In this document: in pieces, positions 44,590-52,827 of the stretch
Layout: each line of letters starts with the position of its first letter
Numbering within the stretch: the stretch's first letter is position 1
IMG/VR virus record: IMGVR_UViG_3300042309_002885
Coordinates: 1-64,000 of that record
DNA length: 64,000 nt
Strand: one strand, 5' to 3'
DNA from: a virus
The notes under the pieces: model-generated
Told to the model about the DNA's origin: nothing
Seen by the model: the letters and a program-made list of their open reading frames with translations, nothing else
Database searches by the model: none
Translations under genes and position numbers: made by a program

Positions 44590-47109
44590 ATGAGTATTCG
44601 TTACGGAAATAAAGTTGGACCGTTAGTCTCACGTAAGTCTTCTTTTTTTAAAAAGGATAGATTTGATCGACTGCGTATTAAACAACCATCACCTACTAGC
44701 TCAACATCAAGCACTTGGACACGTCCAGCTGATTGGCTAACAATGCCGACTATAATATCTTCAGAGCAAAAAATAGCTTTGTTGATGCCAGTGTTTCCGC
44801 AACAATCTAACTTTCTCGCTTTTACAATATCTGGAGCATATACAGTTGATTGGGGTGATGGTGTAACAGAAAATGTTGCATCTGGTGTTAAGGCTCAACA
44901 TGAATACTCTTATACCGACCCAGATTTAAATGCCACCGTTACAAGTGATGGTTATAAAATGGCAGTTGTAGTCATTACTCCTCAAGCTGGTCAAAATATA
45001 ACAAGTGTAGACTTTAACCAAAAATATGCATTAACGGGATCTACATTTCCTGATTCTTCTCCTATATTAGAAATAGTTTTATCTTGCCCAAGTTTAACAG
45101 GTTTAACTCTTGGTAGTGCAACTGTTGCTTCTGTTTTCTGTAAAAATTTAGTTAGTTTTACTGGAGTTAATATGGGATTATTAACTGACTTAACTAATTC
45201 ATTTGCAAATTTAGTTTCATTAAAAAATATATCCCTCAGCGGTACTACTAACGTTACTAATATGACAAGTGCATTTAGTGGTTGTTCTAGTCTTATAAGT
45301 GTATCATTGTCTGATACAGGAAGTGTTACTAATATGACTAGTATGTTTAATAATTGCAGGTCTCTTAATACTGTACCATTATTCAATACAGCAGCTGTTA
45401 CTAATATGAGTGGTATGTTTAGTGGTTGCTCTTCTCTTACAAGTGTTCCACTATTCAATACAGGGGCTGTTACTAGTATGAATAGTATGTTTAGTAGTTG
45501 TACTTCTCTTACAAGCGTACCACTGTTTAATACAGCAGCTGTTACTAATATGAGTTCTATGTTTAGTGGTTGCTCTTCTCTTACAAGTGTTCCACTATTC
45601 AATACAGGGGCTGTTACTAATATGAATAGTATGTTTGCCTCTTGTTCCCGTCTTCAGACTGTACCATTATTTAACACGCAAAATGTTACTACTATGGGAG
45701 GTAATATTCCACCAGAAGGAATGTTTTTTAGCTGTAGATCACTTACAAGTGTACCACTATTCAATACAGCAGCTGTTACTAGTATGGGTAGTATGTTTTT
45801 TAGTTGTACTTCTCTTACAAGTGTACCGCTTTTTAATACAATAGCTGTTACTAATATGGTTAGTATGTTTAGTAGTTGTACTTCTCTTACAACTGTACCA
45901 CTGTTTAATACAGCAGCTGTTACTAATATGGGTAGTATGTTTTTTAGTTGTACTTCTCTTACAAGTGTACCGTTATTCAATACAGGGGCTGTGCAATTCA
46001 CGAGTACTATGTTTAATAGTTGTACTTCTCTTACAACTGTACCACTGTTTAATACAGCAGCTGTTACTAGTATGAATAGTATGTTTAATAGTTGTACTTC
46101 TCTTACAACTGTACCGTTATTCAATACAGGGGCTGTTACTGATATGAATAGTATGTTTAGTGGTTGCTCTTCTCTTACAACTGTACCACTGTTTAATACA
46201 GCAGCTGTTACTAATATGGGTGGTATGTTTAGTAGTTGTACTTCTCTTACAACTGTACCACTGTTTAATACAGCAGCTGTTACTAATATGGTTAGTATGT
46301 TTAGTGGTTGCTCTTCTCTTACAAGTGTACCGTTATTCAATACAGCAGCTGTTACTAATATGAGTTCTATGTTTAGTGGTTGCTCTTCTCTTACAACTGT
46401 ACCGTTATTAATTTCAGGTGCTGGAACAAGTACAGGAAAGTTTGGTAGTATTTTTACAAGTTGTATATCACTTACAAGAGCAGCATTAAGCGGATCTGAA
46501 TATTCAATAAGTTATAGTGGTTGTAAATTATCAAAAGAAGAATTAGAATCTATATTCAATTATCTAGACACAATAGGTGCTGCTTCTCAAACAATAACAG
46601 TAACAAACAATTGGGGAGCGCCGACACCTGTAACTCTTACAGGAACTACAACAGCTGGTAGCACAACAATAACAATGGCAAACACAACTGGTATTGCTGT
46701 AGGTATGCAAATTACTGGTACTGGTTCCCCTCTTACAACAGCAAGAGCTGTTACATTTACTGATGCTGGCGATCTGGTCAACTTAGCATCACATGGTTTA
46801 AGTAATGGAGATGAAGTTTCTTTTGCAACTATAGTAACAACGACTGGTATTGTTACTAATAGAATTTATTATGTAGTCAATGCTACAGCTGGAACATTTC
46901 AAGTAGCAGCAACTCTAGGTGGTCCAGCACTAGCATTAACGATAAACGGTTCTGGAACCTTACGCTATCGTACACAGGTTGTATCAATTAACCCCAACGT
47001 AAGCGTCACAGTATCACGACAAATGGCTGCGGGGGGTGCAAATAGTTTAACATTTAGACAATTAAGAACTGGAACAGCCCTATTAAAAGGCTGGGCAGTA
47101 ACAGCATAA
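44590..47109 (+). CDS. BspA-type leucine-rich repeat tail adhesin
   Basis: 839 residues. An N-terminal domain (about 65-140, with SGAYTVDWGDGVTENV, PKD-like), then 16 repeats of 24 residues of the BspA/DUF285 kind (VTNMSSMFSGCSSLTSVPLF) at about 222-611. The C-terminal module has HGLSNGDEVSF and YYVVNATAGTFQV, common in tail fibres. One repeat carries a six-residue insert (GGNIPPEG). Near-identical repeats allow copy-number change, which may adjust receptor binding. BspA repeats occur in adhesins of bacteria and protists, but I know of few in phages. Confidence 0.8.
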   Translation: MSIRYGNKVGPLVSRKSSFFKKDRFDRLRIKQPSPTSSTSSTWTRPADWLTMPTIISSEQKIALLMPVFPQQSNFLAFTISGAYTVDWGDGVTENVASGVKAQHEYSYTDPDLNATVTSDGYKMAVVVITPQAGQNITSVDFNQKYALTGSTFPDSSPILEIVLSCPSLTGLTLGSATVASVFCKNLVSFTGVNMGLLTDLTNSFANLVSLKNISLSGTTNVTNMTSAFSGCSSLISVSLSDTGSVTNMTSMFNNCRSLNTVPLFNTAAVTNMSGMFSGCSSLTSVPLFNTGAVTSMNSMFSSCTSLTSVPLFNTAAVTNMSSMFSGCSSLTSVPLFNTGAVTNMNSMFASCSRLQTVPLFNTQNVTTMGGNIPPEGMFFSCRSLTSVPLFNTAAVTSMGSMFFSCTSLTSVPLFNTIAVTNMVSMFSSCTSLTTVPLFNTAAVTNMGSMFFSCTSLTSVPLFNTGAVQFTSTMFNSCTSLTTVPLFNTAAVTSMNSMFNSCTSLTTVPLFNTGAVTDMNSMFSGCSSLTTVPLFNTAAVTNMGGMFSSCTSLTTVPLFNTAAVTNMVSMFSGCSSLTSVPLFNTAAVTNMSSMFSGCSSLTTVPLLISGAGTSTGKFGSIFTSCISLTRAALSGSEYSISYSGCKLSKEELESIFNYLDTIGAASQTITVTNNWGAPTPVTLTGTTTAGSTTITMANTTGIAVGMQITGTGSPLTTARAVTFTDAGDLVNLASHGLSNGDEVSFATIVTTTGIVTNRIYYVVNATAGTFQVAATLGGPALALTINGSGTLRYRTQVVSINPNVSVTVSRQMAAGGANSLTFRQLRTGTALLKGWAVTA
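45253..46422 (+). repeat. Sixteen 72-bp in-frame tandem repeats
   Basis: Each unit encodes one BspA LRR of 24 residues; a single unit is 90 bp. Units differ mostly at a few codons (GTTACTAATATG core). Antisense ORFs across this block are mirror artefacts. Confidence 0.9.
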
Positions 47110-47113
47110 TTTT

Positions 47114-47281
47114 ATGACATCAGGATTTTACAAAAAAGATAATGAGGAACTTTTCTATGCTCCAAACATAGTAGAAGGAAATGGGTTTGTGTTAGTAGCG
47201 CAAGACAAAGATCAATATGAATATCCAGTAGATGGATGGTATTGGTTTGAAAGTGAAGAAGAAGCTATTACGACACTATAA
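47114..47281 (+). CDS. Small fibre-region protein
   Basis: A 55-residue ORF: MTSGFYKKDNEELFYAPNIV, acidic, with YPVDGWYWFESEEEA. Small proteins of this YxVDGWxWF type are frequent at the end of phage tail-fibre operons. It is followed at once by a terminator hairpin. Confidence 0.55.
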   Translation: MTSGFYKKDNEELFYAPNIVEGNGFVLVAQDKDQYEYPVDGWYWFESEEEAITTL

Positions 47282-47282
47282 T

Positions 47283-47316
47283 AAAAAAAGAGCCGATCTT
47301 TCGATCGGCTCTCTTA
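47283..47316. terminator. Bidirectional terminator between fibre and head modules
   Basis: GAGCCGATC-TTTC-GATCGGCTC perfect 9-bp stem at 47290-47311, with an A run on the left (a T run for the minus strand). Confidence 0.8.
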
Positions 47317-47334
47317 GTATATGAAGAAGAAGTA

Positions 47335-47730
47335 TTAACGATAACCTAGATATACTTCCTTTTGAATCTGCGGATAAGATGTATTAAATCCATTTGCTGT
47401 TAGACTCTGTGTAGCTGCTCCTGTTGCTACTGTGAAGAGCGAGGAAGAATTATCTGTGAATATAAGAGCCATTGTTTGACCGTTATATGCTTGATCTACT
47501 CTCAGTGTTGTTCCAATAGCTGCAGAGAGAGTAGTAAAAGAACCTGTTCCAGAAGCTGGTGCGGTGAGTGCGTTAAAAGCAATACCACGTACCTGACTAT
47601 TATTAGCTGTACCGGTAGATACAAGTTCGACTGTTTTAAATTCACCCGTACTAGATAACGACCAATTTAAATTAACAGGTGTAGTACCGAACGAAGAGAG
47701 AGCTTGATTGTTGAAACTAATGACTGGCAT
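47335..47730 (-). CDS. Small virion protein (head decoration-like)
   Basis: 131 residues; Ser/Thr/Ala-rich beta protein with almost no charges (FNNQALSSFGTTPVNLNW). Directly downstream of the capsid gene behind its own late-type element, so perhaps a decoration protein. Its composition is like the 44223 product. Confidence 0.5.
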   Translation of the reverse strand: MPVISFNNQALSSFGTTPVNLNWSLSSTGEFKTVELVSTGTANNSQVRGIAFNALTAPASGTGSFTTLSAAIGTTLRVDQAYNGQTMALIFTDNSSSLFTVATGAATQSLTANGFNTSYPQIQKEVYLGYR

Positions 47731-47735
47731 ATTAT

Positions 47736-47744
47736 TATTTATTC
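47736..47744 (-). promoter_or_regulatory. Late-type element GAATAAATA
   Basis: 14 nt to ATG 47730 on the minus strand. Confidence 0.5.
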
Positions 47745-47763
47745 ATCTCCATATCTTTTTATA

Positions 47764-47798
47764 TAAAAAAATGGCGAGGTCTTCGGCCCCCGCCATTT
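47764..47798 (-). terminator. Terminator after the capsid gene
   Basis: AAATGGCG/CGCCATTT stem with inner pairs, followed on the minus strand by TTTTTTTATAT. Confidence 0.75.
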
Positions 47799-47829
47799 AA
47801 AGTTTAGTTGTACCTAACGCAACTATCTA

Positions 47830-49299
47830 TCAAAAATAGACATTTTGTGCAGCCGGGCTAAATGCAGTACCTAAGCCGTTTACAATTACAACGTGGTAAT
47901 AGAGATTTGCACCAAAGATGTTATCTACAACACCATAACGTGTAAGTAGACCTACGCGTGGAGCGAAGTCATTTGGACCAATTGTTCTCTGTACCATGAT
48001 TGGAATGTAAGGGCAATAGATGATACCTGTATCGTAGAACTCTGAGCCCTTGTAACCAAGAAGCGCATATTCAATCGAAGAGGTGTAGTTATTTGAATAA
48101 CCTGCATTATATCCGTATTGTACTTCTGTACGTGTATCGCGATAAACCGTGAATCTTCCACCAACAGAGCCTACTTTCGCTACACCAACTGGCTGTGTTG
48201 ATACATCACCTTGAACTGGTACCCACTGAAATTCAGGGAGCATTTCAAGAATTGCACAAACACGTGGTGTTGCAACAATGAAGTTAGCAGCACCGCGTCT
48301 GTTACGAACAGCGATTCTGTTTGCTTCAATAATAAGCTTTTGATAGAAGTCTCTATTTCTTTCAACGAGCCATCTGCCGTCAGCAGAAGCTGGGCTCCAG
48401 AAGGAGTAACCTGCTCCTTGACCTGCGTTCAGTGCGGATTGAATCATTCTTATGATCATTTCACGGTCGATTTCTGCTTGAATCTCATACGACATAGCGT
48501 TTGTGATTTCAGCATCGATATCAATACCGTTCATGTTCTTAAGGTCTTGTTCAAGCTCAACTGACCAGCGTGCACCAAGTCTACGTGTACCTGCTTCAAC
48601 AGCGGTCTTCTCGAACTTAACTTCAACTTGCGGGATGTTACCTGTAATTTCAAACGCAGATAAGATCTGAGCAACGCCCTGATCTTGTGCGGAGAAAGTC
48701 CAAGGAGCAGCGCCAGAGAGTCTCGACGAAGATGCACCAGTGAAACGAGTATCTAAGAATTGATAGCCAAGCTCTCTGTTTTCAACAGTACCATTATACT
48801 GAGTTTGGCCTGGGTAACCAACAGGTGTACCTGGACCAGTAGTACCGGCATTGTTGTAAGCAGATGCTACACCATCAATACCATTACCGAGGTATTGTGA
48901 TTGATATGTGTAACGAAGAGCAAATGCAAGACCTACTGGACCTGACATTGGCTGTACGCCTACGATCTCGTTTGAAATAAGCTCAGGGAATGTGCGACGG
49001 ATCATCGGAATAAGGATCTTTGGAAGACGTTGATCTCCTGTAGCATAGCTATCAGAAGAATTAACTTGGCCAGCTCCTGGGTTGTAACCACCACCACCAC
49101 CGAGAATACCGGTGTTGTTAGCTTCAGTCATACACCATTGTTCTTGGTTCTCAAGAAGAATAGCGGTATTTAAGCGAGCGTGTTCGTCTTTAATTTCCTT
49201 TACCGAATCAGAAGAATAGTTAAGAACAGGTGACCACTTTTCTAGAAGTGCTTCAGCTCTGTTTTTATCTACAAATGATTGTGTCGGACGAATTTTCAT
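47830..49299 (-). CDS. gp23: Major capsid protein, T4 gp23-like
   Basis: 489 residues. IGVQPM-type motif (IVGVQPMSGPVGLAFALRYTY) and RRTFPELI match T4 gp23. The N-terminal about 60 residues are a propeptide; WCMTE-ANNTG fits cleavage by the gp21 protease (hydrophobic-x-E), before the Gly-rich GGGGGYNPG. The HK97 fold core and the VELEQDLK region follow. Unlike most genes here it has a leader of about 25 or more bases with AAAGGAA 14 nt upstream of the start. Confidence 0.95.
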   Translation of the reverse strand: MKIRPTQSFVDKNRAEALLEKWSPVLNYSSDSVKEIKDEHARLNTAILLENQEQWCMTEANNTGILGGGGGYNPGAGQVNSSDSYATGDQRLPKILIPMIRRTFPELISNEIVGVQPMSGPVGLAFALRYTYQSQYLGNGIDGVASAYNNAGTTGPGTPVGYPGQTQYNGTVENRELGYQFLDTRFTGASSSRLSGAAPWTFSAQDQGVAQILSAFEITGNIPQVEVKFEKTAVEAGTRRLGARWSVELEQDLKNMNGIDIDAEITNAMSYEIQAEIDREMIIRMIQSALNAGQGAGYSFWSPASADGRWLVERNRDFYQKLIIEANRIAVRNRRGAANFIVATPRVCAILEMLPEFQWVPVQGDVSTQPVGVAKVGSVGGRFTVYRDTRTEVQYGYNAGYSNNYTSSIEYALLGYKGSEFYDTGIIYCPYIPIMVQRTIGPNDFAPRVGLLTRYGVVDNIFGANLYYHVVIVNGLGTAFSPAAQNVYF

Positions 49300-49326
49300 A
49301 TTGCTTTGTTTCCTTTCAAAATACTC

Positions 49327-49343
49327 AGGTTATATTATAACCT
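49327..49343 (-). promoter_or_regulatory. Palindromic element AGGTTATAATATAACCT before the capsid gene
   Basis: 8-bp inverted arms (AGGTTATA/TATAACCT) around a single base, containing TATAAT on the minus strand, about 30 nt upstream of the capsid ATG. May be a promoter or operator dedicated to the capsid gene. Confidence 0.45.
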
Positions 49344-49362
49344 CAACAATTGGGAGAATTTT

Positions 49363-50214
49363 TTATTTATATTTCTGTAACTCTGAAATATAGGGATTAT
49401 TGATCACCGTTTTAGGAGCTTGTGTTTCCTTTATTACTGGTGTATCTGATTTTACTTTTCTAGTTTGAAACGCTTCTTCTTTTAGAATGTTTAATCTTTC
49501 AGTTTCTTTTTTCTCAAAAAGTCGTAGCGTATAGTTGAAATTTTCTTCTATAAATTTTGGCGCTTTGTCACCTAGAACACGCTTAATGTATTCTTTCTTT
49601 TTATCCGAAAGACCAGCGGTTTTGTTTTCAAGAATGAGGGCGGATTTTGTTTTAATGTAATTTTCTTTTATTACGGTATTTTCCTTTTCAAGACTTGTAA
49701 CTTTATTTGTTAGCTCATCGATTTGATTTTTACCATCGATTACAGCGGTCTGAACCGATTCGCTCATAAGTGCTGAGTCAATTGCTAATACACGACGTAA
49801 GTTACCAAGTACCTCTCTAGCTGTCTTATTCTTAGTTGCTTCTACAATTGCTTCAGATGGAATAGCTTCTTCGAGAAACTCTTCTAAGTAATTAGAAATA
49901 GATTCTACAAGAGTCTCTTTAAAGTTGTTAGCTTCATTTGTAAGCTCTGCTTCGTATTTTTTAATAACCTTTACAAGCTTGTTAGAGTTATTCTTATCAA
50001 TAGATTCAACTACTCTCTTTAGTTTTGCCGTGTGATCTTTATCTATAGCAGTTATTAGTTGTTGTAACTTTTTGGCATATAAATCATCCTGCTGTGCTAG
50101 TGCCGATTCTACGGTAATTTCTAGCTTTTTAGTAAAAGCCTCTTCTATAGCGTGAAGAGACTCTTCTGTTAAAACTTGCTTTGCTTCATCTGTTAGTAGT
50201 GTTGATACTTTCAT
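49363..50214 (-). CDS. gp22: Prohead scaffold (core) protein, gp22-like
   Basis: 283 residues, highly charged, mostly helical and coiled coil (LEKENTVIKENYIKTKSALI). Position between the gp67-like gene and gp23 matches T4 gp22. It forms the internal core and is degraded by gp21. Confidence 0.75.
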   Translation of the reverse strand: MKVSTLLTDEAKQVLTEESLHAIEEAFTKKLEITVESALAQQDDLYAKKLQQLITAIDKDHTAKLKRVVESIDKNNSNKLVKVIKKYEAELTNEANNFKETLVESISNYLEEFLEEAIPSEAIVEATKNKTAREVLGNLRRVLAIDSALMSESVQTAVIDGKNQIDELTNKVTSLEKENTVIKENYIKTKSALILENKTAGLSDKKKEYIKRVLGDKAPKFIEENFNYTLRLFEKKETERLNILKEEAFQTRKVKSDTPVIKETQAPKTVINNPYISELQKYK

Positions 50215-50217
50215 ATA

Positions 50218-50484
50218 TTAAAAGAGAGGTTTGTTAAGCGAAGAAGATATTCTAGATTTAATCTTGTCTTCTATTACTTGCTTTAAATATTTATGAGCAA
50301 GAGCGTATTTTTTTGTAGAAATTGATGTAATAAAGTTTTTTATATCTGGTGACTCTTTCACTATCTTTTTCTTCTTATTTTTAGTAGACTTTATAACTCT
50401 ATCCTTAGAACCCTTAAATTCATCTGATGGCGACTCAATCTTACCGTCGCGATCATAATCTTTTTTAGCTTTTTGCTTAGACAT
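50218..50484 (-). CDS. Prohead core protein, gp67/gp68-like
   Basis: 88 residues: basic, Asp/Lys-rich first half (DYDRDGKIESPSDEFKGSKD), then a helix (STKKYALAHKYLKQVIED) similar to small core proteins of T4 relatives. Sits between gp21 and gp22. Confidence 0.6.
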   Translation of the reverse strand: MSKQKAKKDYDRDGKIESPSDEFKGSKDRVIKSTKNKKKKIVKESPDIKNFITSISTKKYALAHKYLKQVIEDKIKSRISSSLNKPLF

Positions 50485-50489
50485 ACTAT

Positions 50490-50497
50490 TATTTATA
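50490..50497 (-). promoter_or_regulatory. TATAAATA late promoter box
   Basis: Exact T4 late octamer, 13 nt from its start to ATG 50484 on the minus strand. Confidence 0.6.
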
Positions 50498-51158
50498 TCG
50501 AACGTATGAATTTTAGTATGTGTTCTCTTAAAAATGCATCAACTCCTTTTTTAGGTAGTCTGTTAATAGCTTTTTCGAAATTTTCATATACTTCCTCGTA
50601 TTTACCGTTATCTGCTACTACCCACTGTTTTGATTCTAAAATACCATTCACAAAGGCCTTAGGGAATGATGGATCCGCAACACAATCAACAGCAACTAAT
50701 TTAAGATTTCTAACAACATTATGACTTGCTCCCTCTTCGAGTGTTCCGAGTGCTCTTGACGACATGCCCACCTTCACACCATCGTTAATTAATGACCGTA
50801 CAATCATACCACACGGTGTTGATAATACTTTCGATTTACCGTAGAATACGTTATTATCTTCATATAATTCTGTAACTATATGACATGCCCTCTCAAGATC
50901 TACATCTGCAGAAGTAGGGTGATTAAGCTCACCCATTGCTCTCCCTGGTAGTACCATTTCTTGGTTATAGCGCTCTACCTCTCTTCTTAATTCATCTATA
51001 GGGTACATTCGCTTATTCTTGTTAACTCCCTCCGCCATCATATAAGGCCCTTTAATGAATAATGTTGAAGGTGCATTTCTATTGGATTCTTCAACTACAT
51101 ATTCAAACTGATCGTCGAGAGCTGGTTTTTCTACTAATAGGTTAAGCTTAAGTGCCAT
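50493..51158 (-). CDS. gp21: Prohead maturation protease, gp21-like
   Basis: 221 residues from ATG 51158 (MALKLNLLVEKP); the longer frame to 51206 runs through the promoter. Assemblin-type serine protease: GELNHP (catalytic His) and VGMSSRALG (catalytic Ser). It cleaves scaffold and capsid propeptide after hydrophobic-x-E. Confidence 0.85.
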   Translation of the reverse strand: MALKLNLLVEKPALDDQFEYVVEESNRNAPSTLFIKGPYMMAEGVNKNKRMYPIDELRREVERYNQEMVLPGRAMGELNHPTSADVDLERACHIVTELYEDNNVFYGKSKVLSTPCGMIVRSLINDGVKVGMSSRALGTLEEGASHNVVRNLKLVAVDCVADPSFPKAFVNGILESKQWVVADNGKYEEVYENFEKAINRLPKKGVDAFLREHILKFIRSI

Positions 51159-51163
51159 ATTTA

Positions 51164-51172
51164 TATTTATTG
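51164..51172 (-). promoter_or_regulatory. Late-type element CAATAAATA
   Basis: 14 nt to ATG 51158 on the minus strand; helps fix the gp21 start. Confidence 0.5.
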
Positions 51173-51220
51173 TTTTTATATAATAATCTATAAAATATCG
51201 CAACAAACATGTAAAGTGGA

Positions 51221-51664
51221 CTATTTTAATTCCTTCTCTGTTATAATAATAAATTCCATGTTCTTTTTTTTACAAAATTCTCTTGCTGCCTGCCACTTTG
51301 ATTGATTTTTTAAATACATGGTTTGTTCGTATATTAAGTGTTCTTTGTTTTTATATTTTGTTTTTGGAGGTAGTAATTGTTTAGAGGGTTTTATCTCTAC
51401 AAGATATTGTTTAATTTTACTACCTTCTTTTATTACAACGAAATTATCTACATAATATCTATGGACTTTATTGTCTAAAGGCGAAATATACGGTATAACA
51501 ACGTTTTCACTACCCCATTTTATAATGTTATCATTTGTATCACAAAAACGCATAAACTTAAGCTCGAGACCAGATCGGTATATTGCCTGCGTACCAATAA
51601 ATTTTTGTTTATTTGTTGGTACAAAAATACCTTGCCTGTATTTGTTATTCTTTATTAATTTCAT
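51221..51664 (-). CDS. Head-completion nuclease, T4 gp4-like (TnsA/PD-(D/E)XK fold)
   Basis: 147 residues. RSGLELKFMRFCD (Glu), YYVDNFVV (Asp) and YLVEIKPSK (E-x-K) are the TnsA-like endonuclease motifs of T4 gp4 (also called gp50/65), which trims DNA ends at head completion. Ends a few bases before a T4-neck gene, as part of the head operon. Confidence 0.75.
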   Translation of the reverse strand: MKLIKNNKYRQGIFVPTNKQKFIGTQAIYRSGLELKFMRFCDTNDNIIKWGSENVVIPYISPLDNKVHRYYVDNFVVIKEGSKIKQYLVEIKPSKQLLPPKTKYKNKEHLIYEQTMYLKNQSKWQAAREFCKKKNMEFIIITEKELK

Positions 51665-51666
51665 AA

Positions 51667-52812
51667 TTAACCAATAAAGAAAAACGGTGGATCAGCATCA
51701 CCAAAGCCTGCAGATGCCCCAGTAAGTAGCATTTGTTCAAGCTCTTTTTTCTCCGTTAGTCCCTCAGCGAGCAAGTCGTAATTTAACGTACCACCACCTA
51801 ACAGCGAAACATTTGAAAATTTACTACGTACTCTGCCTATAACAATTTTTGTCAGTGCTGTTGCATACTCATACACCCACTGCTCTTTTACTAAGTCTCG
51901 GATCGGTCTTTCTAAGTAACACGCTAAGACACCGTAAAAAGCGCTTGAGCCGGGCTGTGGATACATTTGAAGGTATTGAGTTCTTTCATCGAACTTTAAA
52001 TCTCGCCTAACAGCGAGTATTTTCTCTCGTGTGTCAAGCCATTCTTTTAAGGCGTACCACGACACTAAATCAAAACCATAATTACCTAACGCATAACTAA
52101 AGTATGTTTGTTGTGCTAGTGTTTGTTCTAATGTAAATAGTGTATTGACACCCTGATTTGAACCTTCTTCAAACTCAACAACACTAACCACCTTTCTATA
52201 ATCCATCACATCGTAATCAAATACATTAGAATAATCCATTGCTGTAGTAATATTTGATTCGAGAGATATATTCTTTTTTTGTGATTTTTTAAAATAGCTA
52301 CTCAGTGTAATATCAAATGTGGTTATTTTATTAAATAATTGCTCGTCAAATATTTCCAATTCATCTATACCGTCTGTAAACAGACCTGATAGTTCATTGC
52401 TTTGTGAAAAAACCGATGTGGGTATTGATGATAGGGATATATAAACCTGGTTGGGTGTTTCGGCTGTAAAGTCTGACCCTGCCCATTTCGGTACATTACT
52501 TGTCTTTTCTTTATCTGTTAACCCGGCTTTAGCTATTGTATATAAATGATCCAGCCTTATACCTCTATTCTTTTCATACAGCTTTGAGCTGAAGATTAAG
52601 AATTCTTTTGTAAAACCTGCAAACTTTGAAAAATACTCTACTGCTATTTGTATGTTTTGAAACAACTGATCCTGGTGTACTTCAAGTGTAATTAACGGAT
52701 ATCCTAAAGATCTCTTAATCCTCTCTGCAACATCAGAAAAAGTCTCTAACTTATTATTTAAGTTAGTTGATTGAAAAGCTGAAACAGGCTGTACTTCACA
52801 TGCTAATGACAT
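51667..52812 (-). CDS. Neck protein, gp13-like
   Basis: 381 residues. RIKRSLGYPLITLEVHQDQL and IQIAVEYFSKF resemble the N-terminus of T4 gp13 (RRLGAPVINVELTPDQ-type). The C-terminal region VSLLGGGTLNYDLLAEGLTE and final PPFFFIG match the gp13 ending. It is about 70 residues longer than T4 gp13, with an extra central segment. It connects the portal to the tail. Confidence 0.7.
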   Translation of the reverse strand: MSLACEVQPVSAFQSTNLNNKLETFSDVAERIKRSLGYPLITLEVHQDQLFQNIQIAVEYFSKFAGFTKEFLIFSSKLYEKNRGIRLDHLYTIAKAGLTDKEKTSNVPKWAGSDFTAETPNQVYISLSSIPTSVFSQSNELSGLFTDGIDELEIFDEQLFNKITTFDITLSSYFKKSQKKNISLESNITTAMDYSNVFDYDVMDYRKVVSVVEFEEGSNQGVNTLFTLEQTLAQQTYFSYALGNYGFDLVSWYALKEWLDTREKILAVRRDLKFDERTQYLQMYPQPGSSAFYGVLACYLERPIRDLVKEQWVYEYATALTKIVIGRVRSKFSNVSLLGGGTLNYDLLAEGLTEKKELEQMLLTGASAGFGDADPPFFFIG

Positions 52813-52817
52813 GTATA

Positions 52818-52826
52818 TATTTAGTC
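52818..52826 (-). promoter_or_regulatory. Late-type element GACTAAATA
   Basis: 14 nt to ATG 52812 on the minus strand; lies in the 15-bp gap after the portal stop. Confidence 0.6.
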
Positions 52827-52827
52827 A

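Noticed and set aside
44991-46340. Long minus-strand ORFs (203 and 228 codons) across the repeat region
   Set aside because: They mirror the 72-bp sense repeats, have odd repetitive composition and no start signals.
45253-46422. Regular 72-bp repeats that could suggest a CRISPR-like or minisatellite array
   Set aside because: The repeats are in one long reading frame, encode BspA LRR units and have no spacers.
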